Assembly: GCA_002633005.1 (NCBI GenBank)
Contig: NMRA01000111.1
Span: 526,866 to 590,865, forward strand
Reading direction: 5' to 3'
From: Phoronis australis
Taxonomy: Eukaryota > Phoronida > Phoronidae
Length of the DNA stretch: 64,000 nt
Shown: one piece after another, positions 1 to 11,370 of the stretch
Numbering within the stretch: position 1 is the stretch's first letter
How the letters are laid out: every line of letters starts with the position of its first letter
Notes under the pieces: generated by a model
What the model was told of the DNA's origin: nothing
Databases searched by the model: none
What the model saw: the letters and a program-made list of their open reading frames with translations, nothing else
Position numbers and translations under genes: made by a program

Positions 1-30
1 GAGCAGCTCTAAATGCTTTATTGAAATTAA

Positions 31-3000
31 GAGCAATTCCATATAAAAACCAGATGGTGGGCTATATATGCAAAATCACCAATTTTTTTGAAACTTAGCA
101 CATCAGCTGGCTTTGTCAAAAGAAACCTGAGCCTGGATTTTTAAGAGTTTCCGAGTTTTTTTAACCCTTTTTACGACCACTTTGTACTTTTTCCGAAAAA
201 TAGCAAATAATAGTACTTGGAAGTAGGTAACTGTTTGTCAGCAACAACACATCATTGCTTCACGCTATAGAAAAAATTAACTATATAGCAGAAAGAAGAA
301 AGAATAACGTACAAGAAAAACAAATTCGGAAGGATTTTTTGATTTTTTATGTCCTCCCACTTTAGCCTACAAAAATATCATTTTCACTGATTATTATTAA
401 GGCCATTTTTACGCATTTTTATCACTGTCCCAAATCTATATCGGATTTTTTTGGAACATGACTTAACTTTCATCTGTTACTGCTGTCTTTGTTCAGCCCA
501 ACGCAAGAATAAAAAATCTTGTCTCTTTCATAGTTTTTGTGCAGTCAGTTTTTTACATAACTCACACACTTTTCTGCCAATACAACCTCATCACCATCTC
601 ATACTTCAGAGAAGCATTTTTATTCTTATTAAGGGTGCCCATTACCCGTTGCTTGGCCAGTTTTCAAACACCGTAACTGACTAAGAATCCCACGCACTGC
701 CTGCAGTGCATGCTGGTCCATTTTCAGACCTCCTTGACAAATCCCTGTATATGCGCATGGAAAAGTCCTCTAAAACTAGTAGCAAAGTTCATACTAAAAC
801 TAATCAAGATCTTCGAGATCACACGTGAAAAGAGGACGGTGGATACGAGAAGTGTCGTGTTATGGGACATACAAAGTGTCACGCAATGCTTCTTGTACTA
901 CACAAAAGCGGTCGAGCATGGTGGCAGTGAGCCAGTGGAATTTGCAATTTCAGAAAAATAACAGGTACGGATATTTACGATTGAAAACATAATACTTTCA
1001 GTGATATCCAAGATACCGGCTTTCCAAACCAGTATTTAAGCAATTGGGTGTTGGTGCGACGTACCAGCTAAAAGTTTCACAATATGTAAATTCCGTTCAT
1101 GAGGCGGGCTCAAAACCACAGTTTCTTGAAGGTATGCTAGGTTTAGTGTATGATGCATTTCTACACAACACTTCAAAAAAACTGCATTCTGTTTGAAGAA
1201 AACAAGAGCTACTGAAACACAAAGTCTTTTTATTTTGCTCAGTACACGTGTCTAAGATAGACGTTTCTCTATAATAGATAATCAGTCCTATAAAAATCTC
1301 AGTAGTTTCAAGAGAATCAATCACGTAAAGGTATGCTTCACGAGTCTCAAACTGAACATAAAAAACGCTAGTAAAAAGTGACAGAAGATTTCAATGTTGA
1401 CCATCAGTGGCTTGGATTATTTTCACCAAACATCCACCACTCAAATTTCTCCTCCATGGAAGGCCCTAATTTGCGTCATCTTCCATTTTTTTCCAATTTC
1501 GCCCAGGGTGGACGCCAGTCCCCTAGCTACGATAATGATGACCACAACAATATCGTAAGAATAGACAACAACTAAAACATGTTCATAATTTCCTACAGTT
1601 TATGATGACTTCAAGCTGCTCCAACTCATTCATTGAGGCAAACTCGTGGGCAGCAGCAGCATCAGCATTCTCAATATTCTGAATATATATATTCGAGACG
1701 CGGCAACCATACGGGAAAAATCCAGCAATCTGCTACTCCGACAGCCACTCTTCAGAGGAGAAAACTTTTCTTTGCTTATTCCTGGGTTCTCGCATCATCT
1801 TTACAACCTCAGCTGACTGTTGTTTTCTGCCTGATTGTCCACCTTCAGAAAATATATCCCTGGGTTAAGTCTTTACCTTCTCAGAGAAGCGGATCGCTTT
1901 TCTAGTACTTTTCAGGGCTCAATCCTGCGGCGACTTGATCAACAACGTAAACGGCAGACAACTCAGGTGATGATACAGCTGTGTTAGTAGATAAAATCTC
2001 AGATTGTCATGAAATGTGGTCGAACTGAGTCTCGTTCTGGAGGGATGATGAACGAGCACCAACATCCAAGTGCTCATTTAGCTAAGCATCTGTAGGAAAA
2101 GATTTCGAGCACCCATAGTGTTTGCATGTGAACTTCGTATGGCGTTCACGGGATACCAGCCCCGACTCAACCCTTGGAGTTGTAAAACAATGGAGTGTTG
2201 CAAGGTCTAGACTTTTCAGAGGCAACAATTTACATGACTTGTTGATGACAAGTTTTTGATCCCATACTCTATGGGCCTTCTATGCTCGAATGCCATCTGC
2301 GGAATACTCAAAGTTTGTCAGCAAACTTATCCCTGGGATACACTGTGCTTGGGAAGGACCTTTGGGGCATTCACACTACAGGACGACACCTAATAGCCTT
2401 TGACACCTCATCTAGACTCTAGTGCATGTTTCAGGTCGACTGCATTTTCAACGTTGTTGCCTTCATTGACGAAGTACTTGGCATGGGACTTCAAGGGTGC
2501 GATTTTCCTGTCACAGATGTCTTTTCCCTTCTGACTTTCACTGAACTCGTAGCGAAGAATGGAGATGCCGGTGTTACCAGATATGTAGAACAAATGAATC
2601 AGAAGGGCGGCTGAACGGTAACAATTGGCATTGTCGGAGCGTAGGAAAGCTTTCGTTATTTGTGGATTCCTAGCTTTCACCTGCCTTAGCACATCTAGTG
2701 ATAAACAGCAAACAGTGAAATAGTCTTGCTTGCAGGCATCTAGAGTATGGATGTAAGTATGTACCTGAAATACAATAATTATGTAACTCAAATAGGTCAG
2801 CTAATTTAAAGAACTACCTTATTATATCTTATTACCACCTAAGCACAATCACACCACTCAACTTCAAACATGGTTCGTCTCAACACGGTTATTATATCAG
2901 TAGCTCCCTTCAAAACATTTCTAGGGAGGGGGAAATTTCCCCTTCACAAAGATATGTACAAAATGGCTTCAGTTAAAATGAAGGCTTGTGTGCAAAATCT

Positions 3001-4453
3001 ACTAAGAGAAAAATAATGCATCAATGTCAAGCTTTTGTTGGGCAAGAAAAGACTAGATATTAAGTACACACTCCCTGTATCTTGTGACTGTTACAGTAAA
3101 TCAATATACTAAAAAGAGGTAAAGGCAACAACATTGTTCATCACTGGCTTTCTGTTTAATATTGAGCACATCTGAGAATTACTTTGTAACTCCTTGAATA
3201 CTAATTGATGATTTATTTTTACCTGATGGCTTTCACCTTTCTTTGTCATACAAGCCGCCACGTGCCATGAGATCCAGTCGGACTGCGCTTCACGGAAACT
3301 GATGGGAATGAACTTCATTGCAAAATCCATTACAACCAAAACTTGGTGTGGGGTGAGAGTTGACATCAGATCCTGTTTTGCTTGTTCCTAGTTTATCCCT
3401 CTGACAACATTCTGTGTGTTCGTGATAACAGCACGTCAGTTTTTGTCTAAAATCAAGTCCAAACTCATGTCGATGTGTAAAATATATAACGGCGCATTTC
3501 CATTGGTTTGCCAGTCCAACCTCCTATCTCCAGCTCTGACAAGAATCAGCTGTAATTCCGATATACTTTCAATCTTCTGTGGCACTTTGCACGACCTCAG
3601 ATGACTTCTGGCGTCTTTAACACGGCTAATGAAGGCCACATTTCCTCCGCGATCACACTTATGTAACGAAAATTGACCAAATGTACAAGAAGGAAATTCC
3701 TCCATATTCTTTGCAGTGACAGGAAGTGCTAGTAATCTCGAACCCTAAAGTGCTATTGGTAAAATTAAACAAAGAATGGACTGTTTTAGAAAATTGGGGT
3801 CTCAAAAAATTTTTGTGATATTGAATTGTTGATATTATATCATATATTTTAGGAGATATCTCTAAACTAAAAGAGTAGCCTCAACTCTCTTGTCAGTCAG
3901 AACAAGGCCACATCACAAAAATGCCCAAATTCGAGGGCCACTTTTAAAACTAAATATAAAAGACAAGTTTTTTTAAAAGCAATTTTCAAAGTTCAATCTT
4001 AGAAGTGTCTACAAAGAGAATTTCAACTTCATATATATTCCGATATAGCAGGCAGGTTAAGCAACATCTTGCCACTTGTGACTGGCCTGAAAAGTGGTCT
4101 CGGAGTTTTCTCCCCAGCTGGAAATTTAATTGTACCTATGAGTTGCAAATTTCATTTTCTTACTAACCTTACATGAGTCCTTATGACCATCAATGTCAAA
4201 CTTTGTCACCGGTTTTCCAAGTCTGATTTTTTTGCCGTTCAAAAATTGCAGTTTTCCTGACATGAAAAAATGCAAAATATGACTTTATAGCCAAATAGGT
4301 CATATCTCGGTAACCAACGGTCATTGAGTGCAAATATTGCAGCAGTGTACGTTGGGCCAGCATCCCAAAACATGCACAAAGTATTAGTTCTGTATGAATT
4401 TTTGAGTATATAGTGATTTTTCATTTTCATATGGTTTTTATATGGAATCATTC
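31..4453 (-). mobile_element. Left copy of a TTAA-flanked DNA transposon (4.4 kb)
   Basis: TTAA lies directly outside both ends (27-30 and 4454-4457), as expected for a TTAA target-site duplication. The ends are terminal inverted repeats: GAGCAATTCCATATAAAAAC at 31-50, and on the minus strand from 4453 GAATGATTCCATATAAAAAC. Shared consensus is GARYRATTCCATATAAAAAC, about 22-25 bp before the ends diverge. The whole element matches 5769-10423 in reverse orientation. Its transposase is coded on the minus strand and is broken. TTAA duplications are known for piggyBac and Kolobok superfamilies; piggyBac termini normally start CCC, which these do not, so Kolobok-like is the better guess, unproven. 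Confidence 0.88.
1600..3705 (-). pseudogene. Broken transposase of the left transposon
   Basis: Minus-strand reading starts at an ATG at 3705 with a Cys-rich stretch (MEEFPSCTF...). An in-frame TGA at 3436-3438 interrupts it; the same frame goes on to VVMDFAMKFIPISFREAQSD near 3270-3330, whose Asp (codon 3325-3327) probably is the first catalytic acid. Five residues (FGKKG type) are missing just after, judged against the right copy. A GT-AG intron (2765-3222) joins GESHQ to the next exon, which carries FLRSDNANCYRSAALL, probably the second catalytic Asp, and SESQKGKDICDRKIAPLK. Stops follow at TGA 2408-2410 and TAG 2390-2392. The C-terminal part runs to about 1600. Related proteins, abundant in cnidarian and fish genomes, are known to me by motif only. 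Not functional as it stands. Confidence 0.75.
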
Positions 4454-4457
4454 TTAA

Positions 4458-5720
4458 AAACTAGACTATTGAAATTTAAAAAATTGTAAACCGTAGATCG
4501 AAAAAGAAGTTCAAGTCATTGTTCATAAATTTGCAAAGATTGTCTTTGCACTTCCTTGTCACGGTAGTATTGTGCAATGAATTTTGGCTCTTCTAAACCG
4601 AAACGTTTGCTTGCCATTCCCGTGCATACTGCACAGGCTGGGCACGTCATGACTCAGTGACGTACCCACGTTAAAAATAAGGTGTAGTCATTCATTAGAC
4701 CGGCGTAGAATCCGCGGTCCGTGATTGACGAGAAATGAACTTGAAGTGCAGGCGTTGAAGTGTGTACATTTTTGGGACAAACGTTCATTTTCCCCAGCCG
4801 CCCGGCAGAAGCTGGACAAGTGGCCGTGTTTCAACAAGGAATTTTGATGAGATCTATAGGCCAAGGACTTCGGGGACCATACCTTTCAAAAAATCTTTGG
4901 GAATGACCCTATTAAAATGAACTTTTCCCGAAACTGGGATCAAAAAACTTTGAGCTACGCCGCACGTCCCAAATGAATCGTAGCGGAGCTGTCCAGCGAC
5001 TAGCATTAGTTCATCGAATTGCACGTGCATGGATCAGACTTCCCGGGGACCTCCACGACACCGGCCACGCTACTGAATTTTTGCTTTTAAATCTGGATTT
5101 AAGCAAAATGACTAAGTCCACGCATACACACATGCAAGCGTATCCAAATACAATTAAATGTATTTTCATGTGAAACCATACTCAATGTTCTTGGAATCAT
5201 ACTAGGATATACCCGATCAGGTAGACTACTGCGTTTCAACTAGTCATACACTATAAGCACATGACGTTTCAAATTGGAAGCTCGCGCCGTATGACGTCGT
5301 ATGACGTGGCGATGCGAGCCTCATTTGCATATGTTAGTCACATCTGTTGGTTCAAAAAAGAGGCTCATGCCCGAGTACATGCCTGGGAAGAGGCATCTTT
5401 TGGAAGGGTAAAGCATGCCACGTTCAAAGCATCCCAGTACCAGTAATATGTAGTCTTTGAGGACCAAAGTGGTGTCATTTTATAGCTAAAGAGTTATTAA
5501 TAATCTTTCAAACATAATGCTTGGATTCCAGATAAGATGAACATTTACTTTTGAAATCACGTTTGAAATCACGTTAAAATGCGCTAAAACAGTTGTCCCT
5601 TCCTGGTTATCTCTTCCTGCTTGTACTTATAGCCAGAAAATCCCCCAAAACACCATGAAAAATACAGAGTATCTCACAGCTTAAGGAATGTTGCTAAGCA
5701 TAATTGTTCAAACATGGTGG
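4458..5720. other. Unique spacer between the two inverted transposons
   Basis: About 1.26 kb that is not part of either transposon and has no convincing coding exon on either strand. Because the split ShK exon continues at 5721-5764 on the minus strand, this spacer is probably the original intron or 3' flank of the astacin/ShK gene. No clear minus-strand polyadenylation signal was seen here. Confidence 0.5.
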
Positions 5721-5764
5721 CACAGATGTCGTTGTTGTTGTCACGCCAATACATTATCCGCAGG
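5721..5764 (-). pseudogene. 3' half of a ShK exon cut by the right transposon
   Basis: Read on the minus strand and joined at the shared TTAA (5765-5768 / 10424-10427), this stretch continues the ShK exon of 10428-10519 in frame. It supplies Leu-Thr-Cys-Gly, then a stop codon (TAA) where ShK exon 2 at 11371-11517 has Tyr, then Cys and a Thr-rich linker like that of ShK exon 2. The last Cys-x-x-Cys pair is therefore interrupted by a nonsense codon as well as by the insertion. The far end of the exon is uncertain; no clear donor was found. Confidence 0.72.
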
Positions 5765-5858
5765 TTAAGAATAATTCCATATAAAAATCATATGAAAATG
5801 AAAAATCACTACATACTCAAAAATTCATACAGAACTAATACTTTGTGCATGTGTTGGG

Positions 5859-6056
5859 ATGGTGGCTCAAAGTACACTGCTGCAATATTTGCACTCAATG
5901 ACCTTTGGTTACCGAGATATGACCTATTTGGCTATAAAGTCATATTTTGCAATTATTCATGTCAGTAAAACTGCATTTTTTGAACGGCAAAAAATCAGAC
6001 TTGGAAAACTGTTGACAAAGTTTGACGTTGATGGTCATAAAGACTCATGTAAGGTT
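5859..6056 (+). pseudogene. Possible 5' exon of the right transposase
   Basis: An open frame ends in KLLTKFDVDGHKDSCK directly before GTTAGTAA, a plausible splice donor at about 6055-6056. The left copy has the same string and donor on the minus strand (near 4160-4200), although its upstream frame differs. The region also has a conserved frame beginning within the terminal repeat (RYDLFGYKVIFC) in both copies, so where coding starts is unclear. It could equally be untranslated leader. Confidence 0.35.
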
Positions 6057-6490
6057 AGTAAATAAATGAAATTTGCGACTCATAGGTACAATTAAATTTC
6101 CAGCAGGGGCGAAAACTCCGAGACCACTTTTCAGGCCAGTCACAAGTGGCAAGATGTTGCTTAACCTGCCTGCTATATAGGAATATATTTGAAGTTGAAA
6201 TTCTCTTTGTAGACACTTCTAAGATTGAACTTTGATAATTGCTTTTAAAAAAAACTTGTCTCCAACATATTTAGTTTTAAACGTGGCCCTCGAATTTGGG
6301 CATTTTTGTTATGTGGCCTTACTCTGACTGACAAGAGAGTTGAGGCTACACTTTTAGTTTAGAGATATCACCTAAAATACATGATCTAATATCAACAATG
6401 CAATATCACAAAAATTTAAATTTCACTTTTGACTCACCAATAGCACTTTAGGGTTCGAGATTACATGCACTTCCTGTCACTGCAAAGAAT

Positions 6491-8601
6491 ATGGAGGAAT
6501 TTGTTTCTTGTACATTTTGTCAATTTTCGTTACATACGTGTGATCACGGAGGAAATGTGGCCTTCATTAGCTGTGTTGAAGACGTCAGAAGTTATCTGAG
6601 GTCGTGCAAAGTGCCACAGAAGTTTGAAAGTATATCGGAATTGCAGCTGATTCTTGCCAGAGCTGGAGATAGGAGGTTGGACTGGCAAACCAATGGAAAT
6701 GCGCCGTTATATAATTTACACATCGACATGAGTTTGGACTTGGTTTTAGACAAAAACTGATGTGCTGTTATCACGAACACACGGAATATTGTCAGAGGGA
6801 TAAACCAGGAACAAGCAAAACAGGATCTGATGTCATCTCTCACCCCACACCAAGTTTTGGTTGTAATGAATTTTGCAAAGAAGTTCATACCCATCAGTTT
6901 CCGTGAAGCACAGTCCGACTGTTTTGGTAAAAAGGATCTCATGGCACGTGGCGGCTTGTATGACAAAGAAAGGTGAAAGCCATCAGGTAAAAATAAATCC
7001 TCAATTAGTATTCAAGGTGTTACAAAGTCATTCTTAGATGTGCTCAATACTAAAGAGAAAGCCAGTGATGAACAATGTTGTTGCCTTTACCTCTTTTAGT
7101 ATATTGATTTACTGTAACAGTACAAGATACAGGGAGTGTGTACTTAATATCTTGTCTTTTTCTTGCCATTTTTCAACAAAAGCTTGACAGTGATGCATTA
7201 TTTTTCTCTTAGTAGATTTTTCACACAAGCCTTCATTTTAACTGAAGCCATTTTATACTTATGGATGATTTTAAAATCTTTGTGAAGGGGAAATTTCCCA
7301 CCTCCCTAGAAATGTTTTGAAGGACCTACTGATATAACAACCGTGTTGAGACGAACCATGTTTGAAGTTGAGTGGTGTGATTGCGGTTTAGGTGGTAATA
7401 ATATATAATAACGTAGTTCTTTAAACTAGCTGACCTATTTGAGTTACATAATTATTGTATTTCAGGTACATACTTACATCCATAATCTAGATACCTGCAA
7501 GCAAGACTTTTTCACTGTTTGCTGTTTAACGCTAGGTGTGCTAAGGCAGGTGAAAGCTAGGGATCCACAAATAACGGAAGCTTTCCTACGCTCCGACAAT
7601 GCCAGTTGTTACCACTCAGCCGCGCTTCTGGTTCATTTGTTCTACATATCTGGTAACACCGGCATCTCCATTCTGCGCTACGACTTCAGTGAAAGTCAGA
7701 AGGGAAAAGACATCTATGACAGGAAAATCGCACCCTTGAAGTCCCATGCCAAGTACGTCGTCAATGAAGGCAACAACGTTCAAAATGCAGTCGACCTGAA
7801 ACATGCGCTAGAGTCTAGAGGCTGTTAGGTGTCGTCCTGTAGTGTGAATGCCCCAAAGGTCCTTCCCAAGCACAATATCCCAGAAATAAGTTTGCTGACA
7901 AACTTTGAGTACTCCGCAGATGGCATTCGAGCATGGAAGACCCATAGAGTAGGGGAGGGAAAACTTGTCATCAACAAGTCATGTAAACTATTGCCTCTGA
8001 AAAGTCTTGACCTTGCAACACTCGAGTGTTTTACAACTCCAAGGGTTGAGTCGGGGCTGGTATCCCGTGAACGTCATGCGAAGTTCATATGCACATACTA
8101 TGGGTGCTCAAAATCTTTTCCTACAGATGCTGAGCTAAATGAGCACTTGAATGTTGGTGCTCATTCATTATCCCTCCAGAACGAGACTCAGTTCAACCAC
8201 ATTTCAAGACAGTCTAAGATTTTATCTAGTACCACAGCTGTATCATCACCTGAGTTGTCTGCCGTTTACGTTGTTGATGAAGTCGCTGCAGGATTGGGCC
8301 CTGAAAAGTACTAGAAAAGCGGCCCGCTTCTCCGAGAAGGTAAAGACTTAACCCAGTGATATATTTTCTGAAGGTGAACAGTCAGGCAGAAAACAACAGC
8401 CAGCTGAGGTTGTAAAGATGATGCGAGAAGCCAGGAATAAGCAAAGAAAAGAGTGGCTGTCGGAGTAGCAGATTGCTGGATTTTTTCCCGTATGGTTGCC
8501 GCGTCTCCAATCAGAATATTGAAGATGCTGATGCTGCTGCCCACGAGTTTGCCTCAATGAATGAGTTGGAGCTTGAAGTCATGAATGAGTTATCATCATA
8601 A
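6491..8601 (+). pseudogene. Broken C2H2-containing transposase of the right transposon
   Basis: Starts at ATG 6491 with CTFCQFSLHTCDH (possible zinc finger). An in-frame TGA at 6758-6760 interrupts it, as in the left copy. The first predicted catalytic Asp is Asn here (VVMNFAKKF, codon 6869-6871), and a small deletion after FGKK shifts the frame before ISWHVAACMTKKGESHQ. The intron is GT-AG, 6987-7465. Exon 2 (from 7466) has RSDNASCYHSAALL and FSESQKGKDIYDRK, then TAG at 7826-7828. Further on comes a C2H2 finger (CTYYGC...HLNVGAH, near 8090-8165). Around 8260-8320 the coding frame shifts to WALKSTRKAARFSEK and, after another stop, GEQSGRKQQPAEVVKMMREA; the likely end is TAA 8599-8601. Several independent lesions make this a dead gene. 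Confidence 0.77.
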
Positions 8602-9632
8602 ACTGTAGGAAATTATGAACAAGTTTTAATTGTTGTGTATTCTTGCGATATTGTTGTGGTCATCATTATCGTAGCTAGGGGACTGGGGTTCACCCTGGGC
8701 GAAATTGGAAAAAAATGGAAGATGACGCAAATTACGGGCTTTCATGGGGGAGAGATTTTAATGGTGGCTGTTTGGGGAAATTAATCCAAGCCACTGATGG
8801 TAAAACATTAAAATCATCTGTCACTTTTTACTAGCGTTTTTTGTTTTATGTTCAGTTTGAGACTCGTAAAGCATACTTTTTACATGATTGATTCTCTTGA
8901 AACGACTGAGATTTTTATATGACTGATTATCTAGTTTTGAGAAACGTCTATCTTAGACCTGTGTACTGAGCAAAATAAAAAGACTTTGTGTTTCAGTAGC
9001 TCTTGTTTTCTTCAAACAGAATGCAGTTTTTTGAAGTGTTGTGTAGAAATGCATCATACACTAAACCTAGCATACCTTCAAGAAACTGTGGTTTTGAGTC
9101 CGCCGAATGAACGGAATTTACATATTGTGAAACTTTTAGCTGGTAAGACGCAACAACACCCAATTGCTTAAATACTGTTTTGGAAAGCAGGTATCTTAGA
9201 TATCAATGAAAGTATTCTGTTTTCAATCGTATGTATCCGTACCTGTTATTTTTACGAAATTTCAAATTCCACTGGCGCACTGCCACCATGCTCGGCAGCT
9301 TTTGTGTAGTACAAGAAGCATTGCGTGACAATTTGTATGTCCAATAAAACTACATTTCTCCTCGTATCCACCGTCCTCTTTTCACGTGTGATCTCGAAGA
9401 TCTTGATTAGTTTTAATATGAACTTTGCTATTAGTTTTAGAGGACTTATTCATGCGCATATACAGGGATTTGTCCAGGAGGTCTGAAAATGGACCATCAT
9501 GCACTGCAGGCAGTGCGCGGTATTCTTAGTCAGTTACGGTGTCTGAAAACTGGCCAAGCAATGGGTAATGGGCACACTTAATACGAATAAAAAGTGCTTC
9601 TCTGAAGTATGAGATGGTGATGGGGTTGTATT
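8602..9632. other. Non-coding 3' part of the right transposon
   Basis: Conserved with the left copy (about 590-1600 there) but without a reading frame intact in both copies. Short frames here are shadows. The last part, 9882-10423, is of the same kind and ends at the terminal inverted repeat. Confidence 0.55.
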
Positions 9633-9881
9633 ATTAACTCATAAGTACATTAAAATTGACTTTTTTGATTTCTGTAATCCTATAACAATTTTTTATTTTT
9701 GCACCAGCAAAACTGAAAATCCGCGAAGAAAAAATCTCTCATACAGCTTCCCATGATCTCGTTCGTCACTAATGTAGCAAAACGAATGATATTTGTTCTA
9801 TTTGGCATCTTGGTCGATGGATAATTGCACAATAGAGTAGCGCCTCCTAGAGTCTTTTAATCAAACTGACAGTCACTGATT
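9633..9881. other. 249-bp segment present only in the right transposon copy
   Basis: Flanking sequence on both sides (...GGTTGTATT and GGAAGAAAAGTGTG...) matches the left copy, where the two are directly adjacent near 570-590. The extra segment is AT-rich and has no coding frame. It is either a nested insertion in the right copy or a deletion in the left; a clear target duplication was not resolved. Confidence 0.6.
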
Positions 9882-10427
9882 GGAAGAAAAGTGTGTAAGT
9901 GAGTTATGTAAAAAACTGACAGCACAAAAACTATGAGAGACAAGATTTTTTATTCTTGCGTTGGGCTGAACAAAGACAGCAGTAACAGATGGAAGTTAAC
10001 TCATGTTCCAAAAGAATCCGATATAGATTTGGGAGAGTGATAAAAATGCGTAAAAATGACCTTAATAATAAGCATTGAAAATGATATTTCTGTAGGTTAA
10101 AATGGGAGGACATAAAAAATCAAAGAATCAATCCGAACTAGCTTTTCTTGTATGTTATTTTTTCTGCTTTCTGCTTTATAGTTATTTTTTCTATAGCATG
10201 AAGCGATCATGTGTTGTTGCTGACAAAATGTTACCTACTTCCAAGTACTATTATTTGTTATTTTTCGGAAAAAGTGGTCATAAAAACGGTTAACAAAAAC
10301 TCGGAAACTCTTAAAAATTCAGACTCAGGTTTCTTTTGACAAGGCCAGCTGATGTGCTGAGTTTCAAAAAAATGGTGATTTTGCTTATGTAGGCCACCAT
10401 CTGGTTTTTATATGGAATTGCTCTTAA

Positions 10428-10519
10428 AGCGCACTTATCCCTTGCCCATGGTTCATAGTCGCCAACACAATCCGATGCAGGATAGTCCTTGCAGTCATTT
10501 CGTTTGTCTTCACATTTAG
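10428..10519 (-). pseudogene. 5' half of a ShK exon cut by the right transposon
   Basis: Minus strand after a TAG acceptor (tagtag|CT). It codes KCEDKRNDCKDYPASDCVGD followed by YEPWARDKCA, which is the ShK spacing of Cys and the central Trp seen in the three intact ShK exons upstream. The exon stops at the TTAA that borders the transposon; the missing Cys-x-x-Cys end lies at 5721-5764. Exon start phase (1) matches the other ShK exons. Confidence 0.82.
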
Positions 10520-10833
10520 CTACTACACAAGCAGGATAAGCACATTGAAATCAAGCTTCGGCAAGCAAAAGCCAGAACAAGCGGTGAAGACGACAAAGTA
10601 ACATCTACGTAACTGTGATAAGTATTTTGAATTTTGAACACTAGCCAAGATGGCAGCTCTATTTCGGAATATAGAACGCTAAAATGTCTGAACTTGATAT
10701 CTTACAATCCAAAAATAGCGTTAGCTAACTGTTGATGCACCACATATCTCCCGGCAGTGTCAGCTTGCGTTGAAATGACGTTTGTTAAGTCTAAGTTGTT
10801 AGATTAAGAAGCCGCTTTGTAACACTAACGAAG

Positions 10834-10973
10834 TTATATTTTTTCTGGTGCTTGAAGCGTAGAAAGGCAGTAACCACAATATTTAGCGCACCTTTGTCGT
10901 GCCCAAGGCTCGTAATCACCGCCACAACTACCTTTCCCGTAGGCATTGCAGTTGCTTAGCTCATCCTTACACA
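10834..10973 (-). CDS. ShK domain exon 3 of the astacin/ShK gene
   Basis: Minus strand after the acceptor ttgcag. It codes CKDELSNCNAYGKGSCGGDY, then EPWARQRCAKYCGYC: six Cys in ShK order. The frame runs into TAA at 10834-10836, so in this sequence it behaves as the last coding exon; no good donor is visible before that stop. Its phase-1 start is shared with the other ShK exons, which would allow exon duplication or skipping. ShK domains in such proteases are accessory Cys-rich modules, possibly for protein or channel contacts; the role here is unknown. Confidence 0.75.
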
Positions 10974-11370
10974 CTGCAAGGTGCAGGAATAACAGACACA
11001 CGGATTACAATAAAGCAAACAACCAGACGAGACTCCAAGAGCGGTGTCACCGGCAATGTAAATTCTATCAGACAGTGAAAGATTGTCTAGCTTTTTTCCA
11101 CNCGATACATCCAAAGCAAAATAACGTTCATGATGAAATCTCAAAAACACTTTTACAGTTTTCTAAAATTAGCATTTAGTGTTCGTCTAGCAGAACGTCA
11201 GAGTTTTTTAGGAACTCGTGCAATTCCAACTTTGGTAGCCTCTCATCAAAAAGTAGTCTCATTAAGTTAAAATGGCGGTGTCAACAAAATCGTTCTTTGT
11301 ATGATGTTCTGGATAGGCACGCAGCTTTGGAAGTAATGGAAAACCCTCATTACATAGGAGGTTAACTGAC

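Larger units (their letters stand above)
5769..10423 (+). mobile_element. Right copy of the TTAA-flanked DNA transposon (4.66 kb)
   Basis: Flanked by TTAA at 5765-5768 and 10424-10427. Ends are GAATAATTCCATATAAAAAT at 5769 and, on the minus strand from 10423, GAGCAATTCCATATAAAAAC: the same termini as the left copy. It is colinear with the left copy in reverse orientation over nearly its full length. The size difference (232 bp) is mostly explained by a 249-bp extra segment at 9633-9881. The transposase lies on the plus strand and is broken. Removing the element together with one TTAA restores the frame of a host ShK exon, which fixes the insertion point precisely. Confidence 0.9.

Noticed and set aside
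451-2614. Plus-strand frames in the left transposon (for example 451-684, 1633-1905, 2426-2614)
   Set aside because: They are antisense shadows of the minus-strand element; the coding sense is shown by conserved motifs and splice sites on the other strand.
10946-11179. Plus-strand frame over the ShK exons
   Set aside because: Antisense to a clear ShK exon and contains an N; no independent support.
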